Of a stretch of 42,356 nucleotides of DNA, positions 7,711 through 16,102 are shown piece by piece; position 1 is the stretch's first letter; each line of letters opens with the position of its first letter. Position numbers and translations under genes: made by a program. The DNA comes from Aurantimicrobium sp. (GTDB lineage: Bacteria > Actinomycetota > Actinomycetes > Actinomycetales > Microbacteriaceae): NCBI GenBank assembly GCA_021741765.1, contig JAIOXH010000002.1:1-42356 (forward strand), read 5' to 3'. Below the pieces are notes generated by a model. That model made no database searches. It worked only from the letters and a program-made list of their open reading frames with translations, and was not told where the DNA came from.

Positions 7711-8795
7711 TACTTCAGACCGCCGGCGACCAGACCCAGCACATCGGCAATCGTCGGCACGTCAACGGGAACCGAGGTGGGCGTCACTTCGGATCCGTCG
7801 GCGCGACGCAGGGCCCACTGCGGGTCTTTCAGACCGTGTCCGGTGACCGTGAGCACGACGATGGCGCCCTTGGGAATCTCGCCGGCATCGGAGCGCTCGA
7901 GCAGTCCGGCCACCGAGATGGCGGATGCGGGCTCAACGAAGATGCCCACCTCGGCCGACAATATGCGCTGGGCAGCAAGAATGGTGTCGTCGTCAATGGC
8001 GCCAAAGTAACCGTCGGTCTGTTCGCGAGCCGCCAGAGCCAGCTCCCACGATGCGGGGTTACCAATGCGGATGGCGCTGGCCAGGGTCTCCGGGCTCTTC
8101 ACCACGTGACCAAGAACTATGGGCGCGCTGCCCGCAGCTTGAAAACCAAACATGCGCGGCATCTTTGTGGTGGCCCCGCGCGCCAGCTCCTCGGTGTAGC
8201 CGCGCGAGTAGGCGGTGTAGTTTCCGGCGTTACCCACGGGCATGATGTGAATGTCGGGAGCGTCTTCGAGCACCTCGACAACCTCGAAGGCTGCTGTTTT
8301 CTGCCCTTCGATGCGGTCATTGTTCACCGAGTTCACGAGGTGCACAGGGTAGTTGGCAGCCAGGTCGCGGGCAATGTCGAGGCAGTCATCGAAGTTGCCC
8401 TGCACCTGCAGCAGTTGGCCGTTGTGAGCGACGGCCTGCGACAGCTTGCCCATCGAGATCTTGCCCTCCGGCACTAGGACGGCAGCGGTGATGCCAGCGT
8501 GAGCGGCGTAGGCCGCCGCGGAAGCACTGGTGTTTCCGGTTGAGGCACAGATGACCGCCTTGGCACCGTGCTCGACGGCCTTAGAGATGGCCATCGTCAT
8601 GCCGCGGTCTTTGAACGAGCCCGTAGGGTTCATGCCCTCGTACTTGATGAACACCTTGGCGCCCGTGCGTGCCGATAGAGCTGGTGCGGGGATGAGCGGG
8701 GTGCCACCCTCGCCGAGAGTGATGATCGGCGTCTTGGCGCTCACATCGAGACGATCCGCATACTCGTGCAAGACTCCGCGCCACTGCTTGGCCAT
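7710..8795 (-). CDS. thrC: Threonine synthase
   Basis: A 361-residue fold-type II PLP enzyme converting O-phosphohomoserine to threonine. LGEGGTPL near the N-terminus, the PLP lysine in TGSFKDRGM (about residue 63) and the ASTGNTSASAAAYA loop are family signatures. The length matches the short (about 350-residue) actinobacterial and Bacillus-type class. ATG at 8795 directly follows the hom stop (TAAATG), and the gene ends on thrB's start. Cytoplasmic. Confidence 0.95.
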   Translation of the reverse strand: MAKQWRGVLHEYADRLDVSAKTPIITLGEGGTPLIPAPALSARTGAKVFIKYEGMNPTGSFKDRGMTMAISKAVEHGAKAVICASTGNTSASAAAYAAHAGITAAVLVPEGKISMGKLSQAVAHNGQLLQVQGNFDDCLDIARDLAANYPVHLVNSVNNDRIEGQKTAAFEVVEVLEDAPDIHIMPVGNAGNYTAYSRGYTEELARGATTKMPRMFGFQAAGSAPIVLGHVVKSPETLASAIRIGNPASWELALAAREQTDGYFGAIDDDTILAAQRILSAEVGIFVEPASAISVAGLLERSDAGEIPKGAIVVLTVTGHGLKDPQWALRRADGSEVTPTSVPVDVPTIADVLGLVAGGLK

Positions 8796-10124
8796 TTAGG
8801 CTCCCTCAATTCTCAATACGGACGTTACCGACGTCACTGCCTTTAGCTTTGCCAGGTCGGCAACCGTGGCGGCAAGATCGGATTCTTTGGCTCGGTGCGT
8901 TCCAATAACCAGCGTAGCCGTCTGGCCCTTCGACGCTGCACTGCCCTCGGAGCTAAAGATGCCCTGTTCGACGAGCTCGACCGAAACGCTGTGGTCTGCA
9001 AAAACTTTCGCAACCGAGGCAAGCACACCCGGCTCGTCAGCGACTTCGAGCGTGACGTGGTAACTGGTGGTGATGGCCGAGATGGGAAGCATGGCGTGGT
9101 TGGCGTGCGTCGACTCTGCGAGGCCGGGCCCACCAATGACATGGCGTCTGGCCGCCGACACGAGGTCGCCCAGCACGGCGGAGGCCGTTTCCGGGCCACC
9201 GGCACCAGCACCGTAGAACATGAGTGAACCCGCACCCTCCGCCTCAACAAAGACGGCGTTATTGGCGCCCCGAACCGCAGCGAGCGGGTGGGTTCGCGGA
9301 ATCAGGGCGGGATACACGCGCACCGAAACGCCGTCGATACCGTCGGCAGCGTTATCCAGTCGCTCGGCAATGGCGAGCAGTTTGACGGCGTAGCCGGCCT
9401 TGCTGGCCAACGCGATGACCTCGCCGCTGACCCCCCGGATGCCTTCCCGGTAGACCGACGACAGGTCAATGGTCGTGTGAAACGCGAGACCTGCCAAGAT
9501 GGCGGCCTTCTGTGCGGCATCGAATCCGTCGACATCCGCCGTGGGGTCGGCCTCGGCGTAACCGAGCTCGGTGGCCACAGCGAGGGCCTCGTCAAAGGTC
9601 GACCCCTCCGTATCCATGCGATCCAGAATGAAGTTCGTGGTGCCGTTGACGATTCCCATGATGCGCGTCACATTGTCGCCGGCGAGACTGTCGCGCAGCG
9701 GGCGAATGATCGGAATGGCTCCGGCCACCGCAGCCTCGTAGTACAGCTGAGCGCCCACCCGTTCGGCGAGCGCGAAAAGTTCCGTGCCGTGATTCGCCAG
9801 AAGCGCCTTGTTGGCCGTCACCACGTCGGCGCCGGACTGCAGTGCCGCAGTGATGTAGGTGCGAGCGGGCTCGATACCACCCATGACCTCGATCACGATG
9901 TCGGCGCCCAGAATGAGCGATTCGGCATCCGTAGTCAGCAGGTGTGCGGGGATGGCGGGTGAGCGGGTGGCCTTCAGATCGCGCACGGCGACACCAATAA
10001 GGTCGATGTGCGCACCCACGCGTGCGGCCAATTCGTCGGCGTGATCGATGAGTCGGCGGGCAACGTTTGCTCCCACGGTGCCGCCGCCCAGCAGGGCTAC
10101 GCGAAGACTGCGGTACTCGATCAT
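8796..10124 (-). CDS. hom: Homoserine dehydrogenase
   Basis: A 442-residue NAD(P)-dependent enzyme reducing aspartate semialdehyde to homoserine, the branch point to threonine and methionine. The Rossmann motif is ALLGGGTVGANVARRL (about 10-25). The catalytic region holds ADPTADVDGFDAAQKAAIL with the conserved Asp and Lys. A C-terminal ACT domain (YHVTLEVADEPGVLASVAK, about 355-373) is the usual threonine feedback module. The ATG overlaps the lysA stop (ATGA), which supports an operon. Confidence 0.95.
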   Translation of the reverse strand: MIEYRSLRVALLGGGTVGANVARRLIDHADELAARVGAHIDLIGVAVRDLKATRSPAIPAHLLTTDAESLILGADIVIEVMGGIEPARTYITAALQSGADVVTANKALLANHGTELFALAERVGAQLYYEAAVAGAIPIIRPLRDSLAGDNVTRIMGIVNGTTNFILDRMDTEGSTFDEALAVATELGYAEADPTADVDGFDAAQKAAILAGLAFHTTIDLSSVYREGIRGVSGEVIALASKAGYAVKLLAIAERLDNAADGIDGVSVRVYPALIPRTHPLAAVRGANNAVFVEAEGAGSLMFYGAGAGGPETASAVLGDLVSAARRHVIGGPGLAESTHANHAMLPISAITTSYHVTLEVADEPGVLASVAKVFADHSVSVELVEQGIFSSEGSAASKGQTATLVIGTHRAKESDLAATVADLAKLKAVTSVTSVLRIEGA

Positions 10125-11527
10125 GCGGGGGTCCTCTCGATTCCGGCGTCGCGCGCCAGCAGGTCGTGCTCGGTTTCTCCGCGCACAATCACGCGCGCCT
10201 GACCGTCCACGACAGCAACAACAGCAGGTCTCGCTAGGTAGTTGTAGTTGCTGGCCAGCGAAAAGCAGTAGGCGCCCGTGGCCGGAACAGCCAACACGTC
10301 GTCTACCGCCACATCACCGGGAAGGTAATCGGCATTCACCAGAATATCTCCCGACTCGCAGTGCTTGCCGGCCACTCGCACGAGAACAGGGGCAGCCGAC
10401 GATTCGCGCGAGGCTATACGCACCGCATAGTCACTGCCGTACAGGGCGGGCCGTGCGTTATCACTCATGCCACCGTCCACGCTCACATAGAGTCGCTCGG
10501 CCGAGCCACCGGCTACATCAACCGTGACCGTCTTTGTCGTTCCCACCGTGTAGAGCGTGAGGCCTGCTGTGCCGATGACCGCTCGGCCGGGTTCGATACA
10601 GATGTGCGGAACCGCGACACCCAGGTCACGACAGGTCTCACCCACGACACGTGCCATCTCGGCGGCGATCACCGCAATGTCGGTGGGGCGATCGACCGAC
10701 GTGTACGCAATGCCGAATCCACCCCCGAGGTTGAGTTCGGCAACCGGCCCGCCGGCAAGGAGCTCGGCGTGCAAACCCAACAGCCGCTTGGCTGACTCCA
10801 CGAAGCCGCCGGAATCAAAAATCTGAGAACCGATGTGGCAGTGCAGACCCACAAAGTCAAGCGACGCGTGCGAGCGAATAACCGCAACGATGGCGGGGGC
10901 CTGGGTGATCGACGTGCCAAATTTTTGGTCTTCGTGTGCCGTGGCCAAAAACTCGTGCGTGTGCGCGTGGACGCCGCTGTTCACGCGAAGACGCACGCGC
11001 TGAACGACCCCTGCGGCGGAAGCCACCGCCGCCACCCGCTCGACCTCGACGGCCGAATCCAGCACAATCGTTCCGACCCGAGCTGCCACGGCCCGTTCAA
11101 TTTCGGCCAGGGACTTGTTGTTGCCGTGCAGGCCGATGTTCTCGCCCGAAACGCCGGCCGCCAGTGCAACGGCCAATTCCCCGCCGCTGGCCACGTCAAT
11201 GCGCAAACCAGCGGCCACCATCCAGCGCGCCACCTCGGTAGACAAGAAGGCTTTGCTGGCGTAGTAAACAGAAACGTCGGTGCCGATGGCCGCGAAAGCT
11301 TCGGAAAAGACCGCGCGAATACTCGACGCACGATCGCGCGCCGTCGCCTCGTCAATCACATAGAGCGGGGTGCCAAAATCGCGCGCGAGGTCGGTCACGC
11401 TGACGCCGCCCACACACAGCACGCCCGCATCGTTGCGCGCCACGGAATCCGACCACACGCCGGGCGCAAGGTCGTTGGCGTCGTCGGGCGCGTTGAGCCA
11501 CGCTGGTGCAAGCGGATGGTGAGTCAT
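10121..11527 (-). CDS. lysA: Diaminopimelate decarboxylase
   Basis: A 468-residue fold-type III PLP enzyme that decarboxylates meso-diaminopimelate to lysine. The Schiff-base lysine lies in SVYYASKAFLS (about residue 90). HCHIGSQIF, the glycine-rich LGGGFGIAY, EPGRAVIG and the C-terminal CESGDILV (which completes the active site across the dimer) are all present. The N-terminal extension of about 30 residues is usual in actinobacteria. It normally follows argS, but here 4.5 kb of glycan genes separate them. The divergent galE starts about 150 bp away, so lysA needs its own promoter in 11528-11678. I found no convincing one. Confidence 0.95.
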   Translation of the reverse strand: MTHHPLAPAWLNAPDDANDLAPGVWSDSVARNDAGVLCVGGVSVTDLARDFGTPLYVIDEATARDRASSIRAVFSEAFAAIGTDVSVYYASKAFLSTEVARWMVAAGLRIDVASGGELAVALAAGVSGENIGLHGNNKSLAEIERAVAARVGTIVLDSAVEVERVAAVASAAGVVQRVRLRVNSGVHAHTHEFLATAHEDQKFGTSITQAPAIVAVIRSHASLDFVGLHCHIGSQIFDSGGFVESAKRLLGLHAELLAGGPVAELNLGGGFGIAYTSVDRPTDIAVIAAEMARVVGETCRDLGVAVPHICIEPGRAVIGTAGLTLYTVGTTKTVTVDVAGGSAERLYVSVDGGMSDNARPALYGSDYAVRIASRESSAAPVLVRVAGKHCESGDILVNADYLPGDVAVDDVLAVPATGAYCFSLASNYNYLARPAVVAVVDGQARVIVRGETEHDLLARDAGIERTPA

Positions 11528-11678
11528 GGCAGAACTTTTCGTTTAAGGGGAACACGCCCAGCGAGGGAGCTCGAACCTGCTCGCGCAGAGATTGCGTTTC
11601 GCGCGAACTGCAAAACTCCATTGCGCTTTCCCTACTAAGTTTAGTCGGGACTCGAAGACCACCGGAAAGAAGCGCCAC

Positions 11679-12647
11679 ATGAAATCAGTCTTGGTAGTAG
11701 GTGGGGCCGGCTACATCGGCTCCCACATCGTGGTGGAACTTGTCTCAGCGGGATACAACGTTGTGAGTGTGGATGATTTCTCTTCGGGACTGCCCGGGCG
11801 CGTCGAACACATCCCCAACCTCTCTCTTGACATTGTGAGCGAGAACGCTGTCGCAGTTCTCGCTTCGTTCATGAAGAAGCATCACGTTGATGCCGTCATA
11901 CACCTGGCCGCAAAGAAGAGTGTGCCCGAGTCTGTTCTGTTTCCCGGCATGTATTTCCGTCAGAACGTCGGCGGCCTCATCAACGTGTTGGGCGCTATGC
12001 AAAAGGCTGACGTGAGACAGCTCGTTTTTTCCAGCACGGCCGCCGTTTACGGCGACTGCAACGGGCTCGTCACAGAAGATCACCCCACCATTCCGGTGAG
12101 TCCCTACGGCGATAGCAAACTCATGTGCGAGCAAGTGATCGAGATTGCTGCCAACGCGGGCTCCCTGCGTTCGGTTAATCTTCGCTACTTCAACGTAGCC
12201 GGGGCCGGCAATCCCCTGCTCGCTGACCGAGGCGTAACAAATCTCATCCCCATGGTTTTTGAACGCCTAGCAAAGGGCGATGCCCCACGCATCTTTGGCA
12301 ACGACTATGACACTGCGGACGGCACCTGTATTCGGGATTTCATCCACGTCTCTGACCTCGCGCGGGCTCACGTCCTTGCTCTGGACTTCATCAACAACCC
12401 CGAGAATCCTTCGAGCGATACCTTTAACATCGGCACGGGTAAGGGAACGAGTGTGGCTGAGATTTTGAGGGAAACCCGTGAGGTCACGGGAATCGACGTC
12501 GAGCCCATTGTCGAGCCTCGCCGACCCGGAGATCCCCCTGTGGTCGTAGCGTCACCCGAGAAGGCCTTTAGCCAGCTCGCCTGGACGCCGACTCACTCCG
12601 TGCAGGACATGGTGGCCTCCGCATGGCAAGCCTTTTCGACCAATTAG
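11679..12647 (+). CDS. galE: UDP-glucose 4-epimerase
   Basis: A 322-residue extended SDR. GGAGYIGSH (about 8-16) binds NAD. FSSTAAVYG and the SPYGDSK motif supply the catalytic Ser/Thr-Tyr-Lys. GIDVEPIVEPRRPGDPPVVVAS near the C-terminus is typical of GalE, though I quote only its general shape. It interconverts UDP-glucose and UDP-galactose (or the N-acetyl forms) to feed glycan synthesis. ATG 11679 is chosen over an upstream in-frame start at 11592 because the Rossmann motif starts right after it and GGAAAG precedes it. It is divergent from lysA and overlaps the next gene tail-to-tail by 4 bp. Confidence 0.9.
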   Translation: MKSVLVVGGAGYIGSHIVVELVSAGYNVVSVDDFSSGLPGRVEHIPNLSLDIVSENAVAVLASFMKKHHVDAVIHLAAKKSVPESVLFPGMYFRQNVGGLINVLGAMQKADVRQLVFSSTAAVYGDCNGLVTEDHPTIPVSPYGDSKLMCEQVIEIAANAGSLRSVNLRYFNVAGAGNPLLADRGVTNLIPMVFERLAKGDAPRIFGNDYDTADGTCIRDFIHVSDLARAHVLALDFINNPENPSSDTFNIGTGKGTSVAEILRETREVTGIDVEPIVEPRRPGDPPVVVASPEKAFSQLAWTPTHSVQDMVASAWQAFSTN

Positions 12648-13642
12648 GCGGGTTGGAGAAAGTCGCGAATGATGTCTTGAGCTCCCAAGCCATATCGCTG
12701 GTATCCCCCGGTCTTAATCTCCCGAATTATGGGCCGCCAACGCCGGAATCGTGAGGCCGGATAACCCCGTCGCGCAATCTCGTGAGCGAGTTTTCCCTGC
12801 GCGATTGAGCGCACTCCGGCAACATCGTCGGTGCCGGCCCCAAAGACGGCATGCTCTGTCATTGCTTGAGCGCGCGCAAACAATCTGTTATTTCGAGCCG
12901 AGCGGGGAACCCGAAGGCTAGCCAAGTAGTGCAGGAAATCAAGTTTGCGGGCACCGATTTGATTACCCCCGTGTTGTCTGTAGTCGACCAAGGGCTCCTC
13001 GAGTGTGTCCACCTGACCGCGGACGGCCGCAACCATGCCGAGCCACTCGTCGTGCACCCACGAGGGTGGAAAGGGACGGGATATCTCTAGGGGGAGCCGG
13101 CGAAACATGGTTGCGGCACCGGTAACCAGGTTGCGTCTCAAGAAGACGTCGACGGCACGCCCCGAGTGAAGAGAGTCAAGTTCAACTTTTCCCACGCCAT
13201 AGAGAGAAAACAGTGTTGACCCGAGCGGAGCGCCCTCGGCGTCAACAAGGTTGAGGTTGGAGTGCAAAAGCGTGAGGTCACCACGCGCGTCAAACTCGGC
13301 CGCCATCACGGCCAACTTCTCTGGGTGCCAGCGGTCGTCTTGATCGCACAGGGCTATCAGTTCGCTCGTGCAGGTCGCAATGGCTTGTTCGAAGTTCTTC
13401 GTGACTCCCGCGGGCGTGGGGTTTGCGAGCGTAACAAGCTTGATCTTGTGCGATGACACCGCGTTGAAATCCCCCACAAGCTTCGCAACAATGGCAACCG
13501 TCTCATCGGTGGAGGCATCGTCAGACAACACAATCTCACGAGGCAAACGAGACTGGGCAAGAATGCTGCTCACCTGCTCCGCCACAAACCGCGCGCCGTT
13601 ATGCGTGCAGAGCGCAACTGAGATTGTTGCCGGTGTGCTCAC
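12644..13642 (-). CDS. GT2 family glycosyltransferase
   Basis: A 332-residue GT2 protein. ISVALCTHNGARFVAEQVSS (about 7-26), IVLSDDASTDET and ALCDQDDRWHPEKL (the DxD-like site that binds the nucleotide sugar, near residue 95) place it among rhamnosyltransferase-like enzymes of O-antigen and capsule clusters. No membrane segment is evident. The GTG start overlaps the stop of the upstream glycosyltransferase (GTGA), so the pair are made together. Its 3' end overlaps galE by 4 bp in convergent orientation. Specific sugar unknown. Confidence 0.85.
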   Translation of the reverse strand: MSTPATISVALCTHNGARFVAEQVSSILAQSRLPREIVLSDDASTDETVAIVAKLVGDFNAVSSHKIKLVTLANPTPAGVTKNFEQAIATCTSELIALCDQDDRWHPEKLAVMAAEFDARGDLTLLHSNLNLVDAEGAPLGSTLFSLYGVGKVELDSLHSGRAVDVFLRRNLVTGAATMFRRLPLEISRPFPPSWVHDEWLGMVAAVRGQVDTLEEPLVDYRQHGGNQIGARKLDFLHYLASLRVPRSARNNRLFARAQAMTEHAVFGAGTDDVAGVRSIAQGKLAHEIARRGYPASRFRRWRPIIREIKTGGYQRYGLGAQDIIRDFLQPA

Positions 13643-14889
13643 GAAGAGCGCCTCATTCCCACGAGGCGATCAAAGATACTGACAACGTGCTGGCCCGAGG
13701 CATCCCAGCTCGTGACTCCCGTGGCCTGAGCAATCCTGCGTGAATGCTCGACCTGATCTAGGCGATCAACAGCAGCGATGATGTGGTCTGCGATCACTGA
13801 TGGCGAGGTGGGAAGGAATTCAACGTTCGGGTTGTCACGCAAAGCAATTCGGGTATATCCACCGTCGTTCGTGATGGGCACCGCCCCGCACGCCATGACC
13901 TCCAGGGGCAGTAGGGACGTGCTCGTCATCGAAAACATGAGGCCCACCGCGCAACGATTGTAAAGATCCGGGAGGTCGGCCACTTGCATGCTGCCGTGGT
14001 TGACGAAGGGAAATTTCAAACCCAGTCGCGTAACGTCAGCCCCAACAATATTGATGATGATGTCCGGCCGACGCTCAGCCAATTCCTGAAGCACGAGGAA
14101 GCCAAACTCGCTGGCACGGCGGGGTGTACTGGGTCGCGCATAAAACACAATCTCATTGCGCCTGTCGTCATTTGTGCGCACGTACCGGGTGGAATCGGCC
14201 GCGTAGTCATAAAAGTCGGCCTTCATGCCGAAATCCTTGGTGATTTTGCCACTGAGCCACGGGCCGTTTGTGATGCCGTGGTAGCCGAGACGATAGCTGT
14301 TTTCTGCCACCAGGGAATCCGCGCCCGCCGCATAAAAAAGGGGCTCAAAGTCCTGCGCCCAATAAACTCTGGGCACATCGCGCTCATATCGCCACGCAGC
14401 GTATGCGGTTTGCCAGTCCGTGGCCACAATCACATCGAAGTCTCCGGTGACACCCGCTTCAGCATCGTAGAGTCTGTATTCGGCACGCAGCTGCGGATAG
14501 CCGGTGGTGGAGGCAATCATGTTGCGGGTGCCGTCAAGGCTTATTTTTGGGTACTTGTGTGCAGAGTAAAGAAAAATGGTGATGTCGTAGCCGGCGGCTT
14601 CGAGATATTCCATAAATCGGTACGCATTGATATGGCCCCCACCGGCGCGGTTAGGGGGTGAAATGATCCAACCGATCTGCGGACGCTTCGTGGCCGAAAC
14701 TAAGGGTTGTGCCGAGAAGGTCCGAGGCTGTGTCCAATCCACGGCCACGACATCTTGGGGAAAGACGCTCGCCAGGGGCATCGCCTCAAATCGCCTCGAC
14801 CGCGAGCTGAGCCATTTGGCGGAACGCCATGCTGTTGATTTCACACCCTCATACCTCAGCCCATGACAGAAGCGAGAGATGATCGTCAT
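13639..14889 (-). CDS. WsaF-like glycosyltransferase, paralogue of the window-edge gene
   Basis: A 416-residue protein resembling WsaF-type rhamnosyltransferases. The N-terminal half holds PQIGWIISPPNRAGGGHIN and YWAQDFEPLFYAAG. The C-terminal GT-B half holds IVFYARPSTPRRASEFG, LYNRCAVGLMFSMTSTSLLP and EVMACGAVPITND. The last resembles the GPGTE-like nucleotide-sugar region of GT4. More than half of its first 140 residues match the truncated protein at 1-414, so the two probably arose by duplication. ATG at 14889 has AGGAA upstream. It forms an overlapping pair with the following GT2 gene. Confidence 0.8.
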   Translation of the reverse strand: MTIISRFCHGLRYEGVKSTAWRSAKWLSSRSRRFEAMPLASVFPQDVVAVDWTQPRTFSAQPLVSATKRPQIGWIISPPNRAGGGHINAYRFMEYLEAAGYDITIFLYSAHKYPKISLDGTRNMIASTTGYPQLRAEYRLYDAEAGVTGDFDVIVATDWQTAYAAWRYERDVPRVYWAQDFEPLFYAAGADSLVAENSYRLGYHGITNGPWLSGKITKDFGMKADFYDYAADSTRYVRTNDDRRNEIVFYARPSTPRRASEFGFLVLQELAERRPDIIINIVGADVTRLGLKFPFVNHGSMQVADLPDLYNRCAVGLMFSMTSTSLLPLEVMACGAVPITNDGGYTRIALRDNPNVEFLPTSPSVIADHIIAAVDRLDQVEHSRRIAQATGVTSWDASGQHVVSIFDRLVGMRRSS

Positions 14890-14950
14890 TAGGTTCCTGA
14901 CTCGGGAGATAGGCCACCAAGGCTCATCGAAAAGTACGGCTGAGGTGATT

Positions 14951-14971
14951 GCTCTCTAGTGTATCGAGAGC
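14951..14971. repeat. Inverted repeat upstream of the WsaF-like gene
   Basis: Six-base arms GCTCTC (14951-14956) and GAGAGC (14966-14971) enclose a 9-base centre. Read on the minus strand, the centre contains TACACT, an acceptable -10 element for the gene starting at 14889. It lies in the 103-bp gap between two same-strand glycosyltransferase genes. It may be a weak promoter or operator; there is no T-run for a terminator and no clear -35. Confidence 0.25.
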
Positions 14972-14992
14972 CCTTCACGACAGGGATGTGGA

Positions 14993-16030
14993 TCAAAAAA
15001 TCTCATTGTGGTTCGCCCGAGCAGTGGGGTTAGAGCGAAACCACACGAAGAGAAGAAAGCGCAAAAAAAAGCGAGAGCGAATAGCGAGGAGCACAGCTCG
15101 ACGTTTCGGCGTCAAACCGAGGCTGGAAAATATCTTTCTGGCAACGCGAAACAGTTCCGCCTTGTATTCAGCTGACGCCCCACCTTTCTGCATCGAAATA
15201 GCATCCATCAGAAATGCCCGTGTCATCCTGTCGGAGAGGGCAGCGGTGAAAAGGGCTCGACTTTCGCGATTCGTCGCCAGTTCATCCTGATATTTATCAA
15301 AGAATTTCTCTCGACTTTTGAGAAAACTCGCGTTGCGTGAGGTGTTGCCCGAGTGCACGCGGTAGTTCGTCACCGGTCGTGGCTCGAAGGCAAACGCCCA
15401 ACCGGCGTCAAGCATGCTGATGAAGAGGTCGTCATCTTCGTATCCGCGAAACTGCGTGTCGAACCCCCCGGCCGAGGTGAAGGCCCGCGTGCGAATGAGT
15501 GAGGCCGATGGCAGCATGAAGAGGTCTTGGCCGAGAAACGACAGGACGTTGTCGGCAGGCTGCGCATATTTGGTTTCAGCTAAAACGTTGCCCCTCACGA
15601 CGACACCTGCCCGATCAATCTGACAGAAATCGGAGTACACCCAGCCCAGGCGTTCATCATTCACCAGATGCTCCGAGAGAATCTCGATGTGGTCTGGGGG
15701 CCACGTGTCATCTTGGTCGATGAACGCAATGAATTCTGTCGTCGCTGCCGCAACGCCCGCATTTCGGGCGGCGCCTTGGCCGGAATTTGGCTGCGAAATG
15801 AACCGAACCGGCACCGAGGAGGCACGCTGTGCCAGGAAACGCTCAACGATGGCGACGGAATCATCGGTCGAACCGTCGTCCACGATGATCAGCTCCCGGG
15901 GCGGGCGCGTTTGCGCTAAAACCGAATCGACAGCAACGCGGGTGAGTTCGCCGCCGTTGAAGAGTGCCATGACAACGGTCGTATCAGACTGCGAGCCCTG
16001 TGCCGAGTCCTCGCGGTTTCGTTGAGACAT
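14993..16030 (-). CDS. GT2 family glycosyltransferase
   Basis: A 345-residue GT2 enzyme. TTVVMALFNGGELTRVAVDS, ELIIVDDGSTDDSVAI and the metal-binding FIDQDDTWPPDHIE are clear, and GGFDTQFRGYEDDDLFISML forms the acceptor/catalytic region. A C-terminal basic, aromatic stretch (FFLRFLLFVWFRSN, near residue 325) may be a membrane-associated helix. ATG at 16030 is preferred to GTG at 16036 because AAGGAG then sits 8 bases upstream. It follows argS by about 70 bp on the same strand, so it may be read from the argS promoter. Substrate unknown. Confidence 0.83.
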   Translation of the reverse strand: MSQRNREDSAQGSQSDTTVVMALFNGGELTRVAVDSVLAQTRPPRELIIVDDGSTDDSVAIVERFLAQRASSVPVRFISQPNSGQGAARNAGVAAATTEFIAFIDQDDTWPPDHIEILSEHLVNDERLGWVYSDFCQIDRAGVVVRGNVLAETKYAQPADNVLSFLGQDLFMLPSASLIRTRAFTSAGGFDTQFRGYEDDDLFISMLDAGWAFAFEPRPVTNYRVHSGNTSRNASFLKSREKFFDKYQDELATNRESRALFTAALSDRMTRAFLMDAISMQKGGASAEYKAELFRVARKIFSSLGLTPKRRAVLLAIRSRFFLRFLLFVWFRSNPTARANHNEIF

Positions 16031-16102
16031 CGTCACGACTCCTTAGTGATCCGGGCTGAAAGATTGTCGCCCGAGAAGATTATTTCCTCGGTGCACGGGC
16101 AA

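Noticed and set aside
6838-8010. Long plus-strand ORF of 390 codons opposite thrB and thrC
   Set aside because: Antisense frames open easily in GC-rich genes; thrB and thrC are unmistakable on the other strand and this frame has no family features.
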